Assembly: GCA_965220535.1 (NCBI GenBank)
Contig: OZ244833.1
Location: 310,001 to 374,000 of the forward strand
Reading direction: 5' to 3'
DNA from: HK1 sp965220535
Lineage (GTDB): Bacteria; Pseudomonadota; Gammaproteobacteria; HK1
Length of the DNA stretch: 64,000 bases
Made by a program: the position numbers and the translations under genes. The notes beneath the pieces were generated by a model. The model had not been told where the DNA came from. It worked only from the letters and a program-made list of their open reading frames with translations, and ran no database searches. The number at the start of each line of letters is the position of its first letter. Positions within the stretch are counted from its first letter, which is position 1. Below are positions 34,785 to 42,891 of this stretch, piece after piece.

Positions 34785-35612
34785 ATGCTCGCTTGGCTCC
34801 GCTCCCCGGCATCCGAGACCGGGATCAGTCATGGCCGAAGGCTATGGCTCTATATCATTTCCGCCGTCATCATGGTCTTGTTGATCGCGCCGACCCTGAT
34901 CGTGATCCCGATGTCCTTCTCCGAGAGTCAATATCTGGAATTTCCGCCGGAGAGTTGGTCGACCCGATGGTACGGTCATTATTTCGGATCGACGGAGTGG
35001 ATGCAGGCCACCGCGACCTCGTTCAAAGCCGCCTTCCTGACGATGCTGGTGGCGACGCCGATCGGGGTTCTCGCCGCCTACGGACTGCACTGCTCGCAGG
35101 TGCGCTATATGCGAGCGGCATTCTTGCTGATGATCACCCCGATGATGATCCCCGTGGTGCTGGTCGCCATCGGCGTTTTCTACGCTTATGTCAAGATCGG
35201 CATTCTTTATACCCTGCCCGGACTTGCGCTCGCGCATACGGTCTTGGCTCTGCCCTTGGTGGTGATCGTCACCGGTGCCGCTCTCAAGAGTTACGATATG
35301 AGCCAAGAAGAGGCGGCTCGGAGTTTGGGCGCCCCGAGATGGAAAGCCTTTTTGACCATCACCCTGCCGCAGATCCGTTTCGCCGTGGTCACCAGCGCCC
35401 TGCTCTCTTTCTTGACCTCCTTCGACGAAGTGGTGGTGGCGATGTTCATCTCCGGCGGAGACAACCCCACCTTGACCCGCAATATGTTCAACGCCCTGCG
35501 CGATCAAATCGACCCCACGATCGCCTCGATCTCGACGATCATGGTCTTGGTAACGACATTGTTGATGGCTCTGGCGCAGATTTTCGGCCAGCAAAAGGGA
35601 GAGGCGGATTAG
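34785..35612 (+). CDS. ABC transporter permease (PotC type)
   Basis: 275 aa inner-membrane protein with six predicted helices. The first is IISAVIMVLLIAPTLIVIPM, followed by the PotC-like periplasmic segment SFSESQYLEFPPESWS. The coupling loop is SQEEAARSLGAPRWKAFLTITLP. It pairs with the upstream permease in a head-to-tail arrangement without spacing and would complete a PotABCD-like importer. Confidence 0.92.
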   Translation: MLAWLRSPASETGISHGRRLWLYIISAVIMVLLIAPTLIVIPMSFSESQYLEFPPESWSTRWYGHYFGSTEWMQATATSFKAAFLTMLVATPIGVLAAYGLHCSQVRYMRAAFLLMITPMMIPVVLVAIGVFYAYVKIGILYTLPGLALAHTVLALPLVVIVTGAALKSYDMSQEEAARSLGAPRWKAFLTITLPQIRFAVVTSALLSFLTSFDEVVVAMFISGGDNPTLTRNMFNALRDQIDPTIASISTIMVLVTTLLMALAQIFGQQKGEAD

Positions 35613-36008
35613 TCAACGAGTCGGGAACGAAACGGATCGATCCCGGAAATCCGGTAAAGAACGCGAGGCGGAAAAAGAGATGGCATATTCGTCGGTTGCG
35701 CACGGCGACAAAACAATATCGGCCTGATCCGTTTCGCCGGGTGATAACGTACAAACGAGCCGCATGCCGTTTCGGTGGTAACTTCGGTGTCGCCCGGATC
35801 GAACTCTTGGTAAACCGGTGGCGATTGCCGCATGAAGCCCCGCCGATTATTGACCGCCATATTCGGCAAATCCCGATCGATATGCCGGTCGCCGCCGATA
35901 TATCCCCCGTCAAAGCCCGCAATTTTGCCGAAAATCCGCAGCGTTTTATGCGGGCGGGCGACCGGTAAGACAAGATGTTCCGCCGATGGATCAAACCCAA
36001 GCCCTGCT
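35613..36008. other. Intergenic region between permease and VOC-family genes
   Basis: About 400 bp between convergent genes with no recognised gene and no clear hairpin. Scattered CGATAT/CCGGT(C/A) words occur but no ordered repeat. Confidence 0.4.
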
Positions 36009-36794
36009 TTATGCCGAGCCCGGTCTCAAAGCCAAGTGAACCCCCACCGGGTCTTGAATCACCGAATATGTATAGCCGTCGTCTTTTTCGTCTGCCGAGC
36101 GGATGATCGAACCGCCTTCCTCGCCTACCCGCTGCAGGCTTTGGGCAAGGTCGCCGACGGGGAGGTAAATCAGCCACACCGGGGGCAGACCGATATTCAT
36201 CCCGCGCGCATGGCAAACCCCGGCCGCCGCATTGCCGTCGGCGGCAACCATGCAGTAGTCGGCATAGCGCTCGCCGGCATCCTCCATTTCGACCTCCTGC
36301 ACGGACCAGCCGACGACGCTTTGGTAGAAATCTCGGGTCGCCGGGGCGTCGGCGACGGTCAGGTCAAGCCATGAGATGCGGCCCGACCCCGCCATTGAAC
36401 CGGCAGGCGGGGCATACTCTTTCCGGACCACCGGAATCAGCCCGAATGCCGCCCCGTTCGGGTCGAGGAGCACGGCCCACTGACTCGCCCCGTCGTCGCC
36501 CTTGGAATGCAGCACCTCACGGCCACCCAAACCGAGCGCCGATTCGACACTCCGAGCGACATCGACCACCTGAATATGCGGCATCCACTGCAGCGGAAGG
36601 TCGGCATATTCCTCGCTGCGCGCGCCCAAACCGATCACCGGTATGCCTTGACTGTTCATCAGATCCTCGCGCCAAAGCGGGCTCTCCCCGCTGGTGAGCA
36701 CCCGCGCATAAAAACGCACGGCGCCTTCTTGGTCGGGAAATGCAATATCGGCGCTCAGAACGCCGCCGGCACACAGGGCATATCGGTCGGTCAT
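36009..36794 (-). CDS. VOC-superfamily (glyoxalase/bleomycin-resistance fold) protein
   Basis: 261 aa with two VOC modules in tandem. The first covers about 1-125 (LSADIAFPDQEGAVRFYARVL, ending VLLDPNGAAFGLIP). The second covers about 132-261 (ISWLDLTVADAPATRDFYQSVVGW, ending YSVIQDPVGVHLALRP). Such proteins bind a divalent metal and act as lyases, dioxygenases or isomerases; the substrate is not evident. The start at 36794 has AGAGGA upstream. It stands alone, convergent with the permease genes. Confidence 0.8.
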   Translation of the reverse strand: MTDRYALCAGGVLSADIAFPDQEGAVRFYARVLTSGESPLWREDLMNSQGIPVIGLGARSEEYADLPLQWMPHIQVVDVARSVESALGLGGREVLHSKGDDGASQWAVLLDPNGAAFGLIPVVRKEYAPPAGSMAGSGRISWLDLTVADAPATRDFYQSVVGWSVQEVEMEDAGERYADYCMVAADGNAAAGVCHARGMNIGLPPVWLIYLPVGDLAQSLQRVGEEGGSIIRSADEKDDGYTYSVIQDPVGVHLALRPGSA

Positions 36795-37328
36795 GATCGA
36801 TCCTCTTCTCGATAGAGCAGGCGGGGGCAAAGAGCCGCTGGCCTGCGGTCTATTCTGCCACAGTGCCCGAACCCGGAACCAAGTCGAGAAATCAGGCTCT
36901 GCAACGGTCCGACCCGGCCCGATGGCTGTGCGGGCGGACGATTGTGAGGCGGAGTGCTTTTTCTTGCGATATATTAAAAATTGAAAACATTGACAGTGAC
37001 AGTTTTTGATCTATATTGAAAACCACCGATTGCCTATCATCAGATTCCATCTGCCGCTTCGTAATACATCCAAATCGCTCAACGCTTTGGCTCTTTCTCG
37101 ATCTCTCATGCATTGTCCCGATTCAAGTATTGGTATAAAATACACATTGATGCGTTGCATGCTCTCTACACAGACCCTTGGATACTAATCCTTGGATGGA
37201 AAAAAGCGACATCGATATGAACGATGTATCGATAGAGCAACAAATCAATCTCTGTCACCCTAAATACCATCACCTTCTTTGTCCACGAACCCCATCGCGC
37301 AATGCGCTCTTTCAGGAGATATCACTTG
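36795..37328. other. AT-richer intergenic region upstream of the methyltransferase
   Basis: Over 500 bp without a convincing gene. From about 36950 the base composition falls clearly below the window average, continuous with the methyltransferase gene, which suggests that the acquired segment begins here. An AAAATTGAAAACATTGACAG stretch near 36976-36996 is a plausible promoter area but cannot be assigned. Confidence 0.35.
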
Positions 37329-38165
37329 ATGTCTATCGACGCTCTCAAAATATGGGAAGAATTGAAGCAGTGGGATATTTGCCTTGAGGCCGTGAACTTC
37401 TTCAACAAAATCGAGATGAACAGAGAAAATGCTCTACATCAAGGCAAAGTTAATTTCGATCAGCCCCGTAATCTGCAAGTGGACGAAAAACCTTCCTACC
37501 GTGCCGCCTATTATTGCTCCACCGAAGGTTATATGGAGATGCATATCAAGCAGAACCGATATGCACTGGAGAAATATCTCCAAAAGTCTGATTTGGTTGA
37601 TCGAAAAATTCTGTTCGTTGATTTCGGATGCGGGCCCATGACCGCCGGACTCGTTTTTGCCGAGTTGCTTGACAAATACGATATTAAACGCAACAATAAC
37701 ATCCATTATCTCGGTATTGATATATCCTGCAACATGTGCTCTTTCGCTAAAAAAATTGGAGAAAAATATACCCTCTATCAATCATCCGAAATTTTCAACT
37801 CCGATCGAATTAATGATTTACAGATACCCTTTTCACCCGATATCGCCGTACTTTGCTTCTCTCATGCCCTTGCACCAGGAACATTGAAAGGTGGCGAAAT
37901 TCTCCCTTATGTCTTAGCGCAAAGTTTGGCACAGGACTGGCATGGTATCTTCAAAAAATTCAATGAGTGTTGCAAGAGCATTGCGATCTACCAGAACCCA
38001 TCAGGCAATTTTGAAGAAAACTGGCACGCATTCACCGCGAAGTTGGATCGGCTTGGTCGATCTGACGATATCGTGTATAGTCGGAATGATATAGAAGACT
38101 GCTATTGGCGGAACCGGGGGTGGCGGAAAACTTCGGCCATGGCAATGATTACCGGAGAGCGATAG
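37329..38165 (+). CDS. Putative SAM-dependent methyltransferase
   Basis: 278 aa. A Rossmann methyltransferase motif I (LFVDFGCGPMTAGL, about residues 95-108) is followed by a strand ending in the acidic residue expected to bind the SAM ribose (YLGIDIS, D131). The target is unknown. The start is set by AGGAG about 10 bp upstream. The gene is notably AT-richer than its surroundings. Its stop codon is directly followed by the ATG of the AlkB-like gene, so the two are surely co-transcribed. The N-terminal 90 residues have no recognised domain. Confidence 0.7.
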   Translation: MSIDALKIWEELKQWDICLEAVNFFNKIEMNRENALHQGKVNFDQPRNLQVDEKPSYRAAYYCSTEGYMEMHIKQNRYALEKYLQKSDLVDRKILFVDFGCGPMTAGLVFAELLDKYDIKRNNNIHYLGIDISCNMCSFAKKIGEKYTLYQSSEIFNSDRINDLQIPFSPDIAVLCFSHALAPGTLKGGEILPYVLAQSLAQDWHGIFKKFNECCKSIAIYQNPSGNFEENWHAFTAKLDRLGRSDDIVYSRNDIEDCYWRNRGWRKTSAMAMITGER

Positions 38166-38882
38166 ATGCAGCGATTGCAATCACAAACGGACCCGTTCTC
38201 CGATCGAACCGGACCGAACCCCCCGTCCCATCAAGCCGAGGGAATCGCGCGGTTCGAACAAGCGAGCCTGTTCGGTGAACCCGCCGATCCGTCGGCGCTG
38301 ACCCTTCCTCCCGGACAGGTTGAAGCCCTTGAACGGATCGATATCGACTATCGGGACGACTTCATCTGCAACGACGAAGAGCAAACGCTGATTCGCGCCG
38401 TCGACGCTGCGGATTGGATGTGCGATTTGAAGCGGCGCGTCCAGCATTACGGCTTTCGCTACGATTACACCAAGAGGCGAATCGGCTCAGGCGATCGGAT
38501 CGGCGATTTGCCGGATTGGATCACCCCGCTCGCCGAACGACTTCGCCGCGAAGGCTTTATGAAGCGCTTTCCCGACCAGCTCATCGTCAATGAATACGAG
38601 CCCGGGCAAGGCATCGCCCCGCATATCGACCGCGATTGTTTCGGCCCGGAGATCGCCGCCGTGTCCCTCGCCGGCGATTGCATGATCAGTCTCACGCCAA
38701 AAAAGGGACAGTCCGGCGATGCGATGGAAGCCGTGGTACGGCACCGAAGTCTGATGGTCTATCGCGGCTCGGGGCGCACGCATTATCTGCACGGCATCGC
38801 CACTCGCAAAAGCGACGAACAAGAAGGCGTTCGAATTCCGCGTCAACGCCGCATTTCGTTGACCTTCCGCACCTTGGTCTGA
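38166..38882 (+). CDS. AlkB-like 2-oxoglutarate/Fe(II) dioxygenase, ALKBH8-like
   Basis: 238 aa. Iron ligands are H153 and D155 (APHIDRD) and H209 (YLHGI). The 2-oxoglutarate arginines are in RRISLTFR (R229, R235). The NEYEPGQGI motif and the HYGFRYDYTKR segment resemble eukaryotic ALKBH8 more than E. coli AlkB. AlkB proteins oxidatively remove alkyl groups from nucleic acid bases or hydroxylate modified wobble uridines. The pairing with a methyltransferase gene recalls ALKBH8, in which a dioxygenase and a methyltransferase are one protein. Bacterial DNA-repair AlkB homologues remain an equally fair alternative. Confidence 0.87.
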   Translation: MQRLQSQTDPFSDRTGPNPPSHQAEGIARFEQASLFGEPADPSALTLPPGQVEALERIDIDYRDDFICNDEEQTLIRAVDAADWMCDLKRRVQHYGFRYDYTKRRIGSGDRIGDLPDWITPLAERLRREGFMKRFPDQLIVNEYEPGQGIAPHIDRDCFGPEIAAVSLAGDCMISLTPKKGQSGDAMEAVVRHRSLMVYRGSGRTHYLHGIATRKSDEQEGVRIPRQRRISLTFRTLV

Positions 38883-38891
38883 GCCCTTACC

Positions 38892-38915
38892 CACCGACCG
38901 ACCGGTCGGTCGGTG
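38892..38915. terminator. Perfect 24-bp palindrome between convergent genes
   Basis: CACCGACCGACC followed directly by its reverse complement GGTCGGTCGGTG, 9 bp after the AlkB-like stop codon and 61 bp from the end of the opposite-strand gene. It is built from ACCG tetramers. It may act as a two-way terminator; a hairpin would need a few central bases unpaired. Confidence 0.55.
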
Positions 38916-38976
38916 CAAATAAGGGGCGTTGTCAGGCGGGCATATACATCTCGATCAACGGACGATCGATCGTCGA

Positions 38977-40041
38977 TTAATCATCGTCGAAGAGCGAGGC
39001 GAGCGCTCCGAACAAGCCACCTTCGTCGTCCTCGTCGCCGGCGATATCCTCGGCGGAAAAGTCGTCGCCCAAACCGGCGATATTCTCGTCTGCCAGTCCT
39101 TCCGGGGTGTCGGCGATGATATCTTCTCCCGGGGTCATACCGGCGAGCATCGAGCCGTCGTCGCAAGGGGAAATATCGCCGATGACGGCACCGCTCTCGC
39201 CGAGTCCGGCGGTCGAAAAGTCTTCTCCGAGGAAAGCGCCTCCCTCGGCAAGGCCGGGGCTCGAAAAGCCTTCCCCGGTGAAAGCGCTCTCGCCGAGTCC
39301 GGCAGCGGAAAGCCCTTCTCCGGCAAAAGGCTCGCCCTCGCCGAAAGCCATGCCCTCGCTTGGCAAACCCTCGGCGGCAAAGGGATCTGCAGATGCTCCC
39401 TCGCCTGCGCTATCGGCGAAGGCGGCGTTGGCGGCAAAGGCTCCGATTCCGGCACCGGCGGCACCGGCGAGCGCCGGGGCGACCCAATCCCGGCCCGAGC
39501 GAGGATTGCCGGGTTTCTTTTGTCCTTGGGAGGGAGCGTCGGGCTTGCCCTGACCCGCCCCTTTCGTCGATCCGCGATTGACCGCCGACACCTTGCCCGG
39601 TCCGGGCACGCCTTGCCTCGATGCCTCGACGCCGGGTTTTTCGGCTTGCGCTTTCGCGCGGGCGGTTTTTTGCGAAGGAGCGGCGAAGCCATCGGCTCTT
39701 TGGGCGCGCAAGCGCAGCAACAATCCCGGATGACTGGCGATGAAGTCCTCGGCGCTTCGGCGATCATCGAAAACCTGTCCGACCGAACCGTCCTCGCAGG
39801 CAACGAGGTAGCGATATTTCACGCCCTCGGGCACAGGCTCGGCGCGAAAACCATCCCCCGTATAGCGACGAAACTCCCCTTCTTCGGTACGAGCGTATAA
39901 GGTGCAAACGATATTGTCGTCTTTGCGAGCGTTTCGCAGTTGATCGGCATAAGCCCTTGCCGCTTCCATCGAGACAAAGCCGACGATCCAATCGGAGGCT
40001 CCGGTCTTTGCATTGCCGAACAGCAGGTCGTATCGATACAT
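38977..40041 (-). CDS. Unknown protein with Gly/Ala-zipper and Gly/Glu/Phe-rich repeats
   Basis: 354 aa, not recognised. Residues 1-115 look globular (MYRYDLLFGNAKTGASDWIV, YRYLVACEDGSVGQVFDD). Then come a basic Gln/Lys/Gly/Pro-rich linker, a short glycine-zipper hydrophobic segment (VAPALAGAAGAGIGAFAANA, about 205-225), and a repetitive acidic tail with repeats of the form (G/A)E(G)xS(A/T)(A/P)GL(G/A)E. It ends in an acidic stretch (EDDEGG, DDD). GAGGAG lies before the start. The layout suggests a membrane- or envelope-associated structural protein, but no function can be claimed. Confidence 0.65.
   Translation of the reverse strand: MYRYDLLFGNAKTGASDWIVGFVSMEAARAYADQLRNARKDDNIVCTLYARTEEGEFRRYTGDGFRAEPVPEGVKYRYLVACEDGSVGQVFDDRRSAEDFIASHPGLLLRLRAQRADGFAAPSQKTARAKAQAEKPGVEASRQGVPGPGKVSAVNRGSTKGAGQGKPDAPSQGQKKPGNPRSGRDWVAPALAGAAGAGIGAFAANAAFADSAGEGASADPFAAEGLPSEGMAFGEGEPFAGEGLSAAGLGESAFTGEGFSSPGLAEGGAFLGEDFSTAGLGESGAVIGDISPCDDGSMLAGMTPGEDIIADTPEGLADENIAGLGDDFSAEDIAGDEDDEGGLFGALASLFDDD
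39160..39370. repeat. Coding repeat in the acidic tail of the unknown protein
   Basis: Degenerate 36-45 bp units with cores such as CTCGCCGAGTCCGGC and TCGAAAAG(T/C)CTTC(T/C)CC recur about five times, coding the GLGES/GEGFSS/GEDFST peptide repeats. Confidence 0.6.
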
Positions 40042-40223
40042 CGCGGTCTCCTCGGTGCGCTTTTCATACGATGCGAAGGAAGAAGCGGCAAGATCGGGGG
40101 CGATCTTGCCCACTGATAGCACGGATCGTCAATACGATTTTCGATGTCCCGATCGAGTCCCGATCGAGCGAGAAAATCGCTCCGACTTCGCACGCCTCGC
40201 CGCAAATACCGGCAGCCAAATCC

Positions 40224-41768
40224 TCAGCCGGCGACCTCTTTCGCCCCTTTGCTGTCTCGAAGCGCGGCTTCGGGCACCGGGGTCGCCGCCGGGGCTCCCA
40301 AGCGCAACGCTTTTTCCCGTCCGCCGTAGGATTCGATCAACGCCGCTTGATCGGCAAAGGCCAAGGCATCGACGGCCTCGGGGTCGAGTATCGAGCGCAG
40401 TTCCGCTCTCATCGCTTCGAGGGTCGATGCGAACTTGGGGTTCGAAGCCAAATCCTCCAGCTCTTCCGGGTCGTTTTCCAAATCGAAGAGTTCGGGCTCG
40501 AAGCCGACATAGTCGATGAGTTTGAAGCGACCCTTGCGCAGCATGAACGCGCCGCTGACCGCTCCGGCGGCGTGGTATTGGCTCAAAATCGGGCGCTCGG
40601 GGGCGGCAGGGGATGCGGCGATGCGGCGGAGATCTTCGCCTTCGCCGGAGAAGTCGATCGCGAAATGCGCCGGGACGGTGCTTGCCAGATCCAACAAACT
40701 GACCGGCGTCTCGCAGATACCGGCGGCGATACCCGGTCCGTTGATGATCATCGGGATGCTCGCGCTCTCTTCGTAGAGGGTCGATTTCCCCCATAAGCCG
40801 CGGGTGCCGAGGTTGTCGCCGTGGTCCGATGTATAGACGACGGTCGTGCTGTCTTTTTGTCCCGAGGCTTCGAGCGCGTCAAGGATGGATGCGATATGCC
40901 GATCGAGGGAGCTGACCAAGCCGTAGTAGGCGGCAAAAGCGCGCAGACGCTCCGCCTCGTCCTCGAACAGGGCCTCGCTGTCCATCAGCGCATTTTGCTT
41001 TTCGACCCACGGATGCCTCGGGTAGCCGTTTTTCGGATGCAGTTTGACCTCTCCGGTGATCGATGAGGGGTAGAGATCGAAAAACTCCGGTGCCACGACG
41101 AAGGGAAAATGCGGGGCCACGAAGCCGACGAAAAGACACCACGGCCCGCTTTTGGCATCGCCCTTCGAAGTGCCCTTGTCCTTCGCGACACGCGCACCCT
41201 CTTCGTCGATCGAGGGTTTTTTCGAGCCTTGCGCTTCTTTCCCGCGGGCCGAAATCCAATCGACGGCGCATTCGGCCACCGCTCGATCGTATCGGGTATA
41301 GGCACTCTCGCCAGGGCCGATATAAGGACCGAGCATGCGAGAGGTCGGCAAGACTCGCTCGTCTTCCTTGCGGATCGAGGCCCAGACCATTCCGACCCCT
41401 TCGTGCACCATCATCGGAAGGTGCTCGATATCGAAACCCGCAGGATCTTCCTCGGCGCGATAGTGCAGTTTGCCGATACTCTCGACCGCGACTCCCGCCC
41501 GCTGCAGGGCATGCCCCCAACCCGGGATCGAGCCTTCATAAGGCATCGCGTTATCCCAAAGACGCGTTTTGTGCACCGGCAAACCGGTGGCGAACGACGC
41601 CCGCGCGGGCACGCAGATCGGCGAGGGGGTATAGGCGTTGACGAAGCGCATACCGGTGGCCGCCAAACTATCCATGCATGGGGTGCGGACAAAGGGATGC
41701 CCGGCGCAGCCCATCGCCCGCGCTTGGTGCTCATCCGACATGATGATCAACAGATTGGAGCGGGTCAT
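40224..41768 (-). CDS. Sulfatase (formylglycine-dependent)
   Basis: 514 aa alkaline-phosphatase-fold sulfatase. Metal-site N-terminus IIMSDEHQARAMG. The CxPxR signature ICVPARASFATG places the residue converted to formylglycine at C52. The second metal cluster is YTSDHGDNLGTRGLWGK. No signal peptide, so a cytoplasmic substrate imported first is likely. Choline-O-sulfate would fit the betaine genes nearby, but other sulfate esters or phosphonate monoesters are possible. It overlaps the upstream small gene by 4 bp (ATGA) and is the last gene of the marR operon. Confidence 0.88.
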   Translation of the reverse strand: MTRSNLLIIMSDEHQARAMGCAGHPFVRTPCMDSLAATGMRFVNAYTPSPICVPARASFATGLPVHKTRLWDNAMPYEGSIPGWGHALQRAGVAVESIGKLHYRAEEDPAGFDIEHLPMMVHEGVGMVWASIRKEDERVLPTSRMLGPYIGPGESAYTRYDRAVAECAVDWISARGKEAQGSKKPSIDEEGARVAKDKGTSKGDAKSGPWCLFVGFVAPHFPFVVAPEFFDLYPSSITGEVKLHPKNGYPRHPWVEKQNALMDSEALFEDEAERLRAFAAYYGLVSSLDRHIASILDALEASGQKDSTTVVYTSDHGDNLGTRGLWGKSTLYEESASIPMIINGPGIAAGICETPVSLLDLASTVPAHFAIDFSGEGEDLRRIAASPAAPERPILSQYHAAGAVSGAFMLRKGRFKLIDYVGFEPELFDLENDPEELEDLASNPKFASTLEAMRAELRSILDPEAVDALAFADQAALIESYGGREKALRLGAPAATPVPEAALRDSKGAKEVAG

Positions 41769-42181
41769 TGCCTGTGACGCTTTAATTTATGCTGAACGGT
41801 AACCACTCGAATTCTGTCGGGTGAAGGGCGCTCGCAGATCACCATCACGCCGTTGAGGCGTTCGGCATCGGATTTCGACAACTTTTTCTGATTCTCCAAC
41901 ATGGCCAACTTGGGCCTTTTGATCATCCACCCGCGCCGCGGCCGGCCGCTCTTTTTGCCTTTGCCCCGAGGCTTGTCGAAATTCTTGTGCTCGTATATCT
42001 GCAGCACGTTTTCTTGACTGATGCCTCGATGGATCATGCGATCTTCGGCGTGCTTGGTGAACTCCACGATCGGGGCGGGCTCATCCGGGACAGGGGGCGG
42101 GTTGGAACCGTCTTTTTCGAGCGAAAGAATCCGCTCCCGATATCGATCGAGCCAACCGCGGAAACTCTCGAAGGGTTTCAA
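41765..42181 (-). CDS. Small DUF4258-like protein
   Basis: About 138 aa if started at TTG 42181, directly after the marR stop codon; the frame is open much further but that part lies over marR. The core VEFTKHAEDRMIHRGISQENVLQIYEH, followed by a basic GKGKKSGRPRRG loop and the ending VVTVQHKLKRH, resembles DUF4258/BrnT-like small RNase-fold proteins (His near the first motif, paired strands at the end). Members are often toxin-like or of unknown role. Translation is likely coupled to marR and to the sulfatase. No ATG is available, so the start is uncertain. Confidence 0.55.
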   Translation of the reverse strand: MKPFESFRGWLDRYRERILSLEKDGSNPPPVPDEPAPIVEFTKHAEDRMIHRGISQENVLQIYEHKNFDKPRGKGKKSGRPRRGWMIKRPKLAMLENQKKLSKSDAERLNGVMVICERPSPDRIRVVTVQHKLKRHRQ

Positions 42182-42183
42182 TG

Positions 42184-42630
42184 CTAGAAATCCGTTTTCT
42201 CGGCCGCCGATTCGAGTGCGCTCAGCGCCGAAAGAAGGTGGTGCAGCTGCGCCTCGCCGAGGGATGCGCGCAAGTGCCGTTGTCGCTTGCGCATCACGGG
42301 CAAGGCCGCTTCGTAGAGCGCACGCCCCTTTTCCGTCGGCGACCAAAGATATTGGCGATGGTCCGCGGCATTCGTCCGTCCCTGCAAAATCCCCGCCTTC
42401 ACCAAGCCCTTGATGGTACGACTGACCAAACCCTTGTCCATCGTCGAGATCTCGGTCAACGATCGGGAGCTGATTTCTCCGCCGCCGGCGATCAAAGCCA
42501 ATACCCGCCACTGGCTGAGGGTCAGGCCGAAATTGCAACTCAATATCTTGAGCGCCTGCCGATTGAGGCGCGTTTGTACACAAGCCAAACGGTAGGTCAA
42601 GAACTGCTGGGGCTTCGAGGGCTCAGACAT
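42184..42630 (-). CDS. MarR-family transcriptional regulator
   Basis: 148 aa winged-helix regulator. The MarR core reads LTLSQWRVLALIAGGGEIS, then DKGLVSRTIKGLVKAGIL (recognition helix), then the wing DHRQYLWSPTEKGRALYE. N- and C-terminal helices provide dimerisation. It lies divergently from tctC, with 261 bp between the start codons, and leads an operon with the small gene and a sulfatase. It most likely controls both directions in response to a sulfated or carboxylated substrate. Confidence 0.9.
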   Translation of the reverse strand: MSEPSKPQQFLTYRLACVQTRLNRQALKILSCNFGLTLSQWRVLALIAGGGEISSRSLTEISTMDKGLVSRTIKGLVKAGILQGRTNAADHRQYLWSPTEKGRALYEAALPVMRKRQRHLRASLGEAQLHHLLSALSALESAAEKTDF

Positions 42631-42719
42631 GATTCTTTGCGACGCCTCTTTGTTCGAACGACCGTCTCGAAACGTGCGGATCCATTGAGCGGATCTTGAG
42701 CGTATCTTGCAAAATTTCG

Positions 42720-42734
42720 TTGTATCGTCAACAA
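42720..42734. promoter_or_regulatory. Weak operator candidate between marR and tctC
   Basis: TTGT-N7-ACAA, an imperfect inverted repeat inside an AT-rich patch of the divergent region. MarR proteins bind short palindromes in such places. The arms are only four bases, so chance is a real alternative. Confidence 0.25.
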
Positions 42735-42891
42735 TCGCTTGCCGTTCAAGTTCGAAGAGCGCCTCGCCGCTCATAAGAAGATCGATAAAACGAAGCGAGC
42801 GAGATGCCGGCGAGCCCGACGATAATACCTTTTCTCGATCGCCGTCCATCTTGGATTCCATCACGATAAAAATACGGGGGAGACAGCGAAG

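Noticed and set aside
33959..35968. A 669-codon plus-strand frame over the permease genes
   Set aside because: Out of frame with two well-supported permeases and rich in Arg, Asp, Gly and Ala without hydrophobic segments.
36009..36794. Antibiotic resistance function for the VOC protein
   Set aside because: The fold is shared by many enzyme types and no resistance-specific residues or context are visible.
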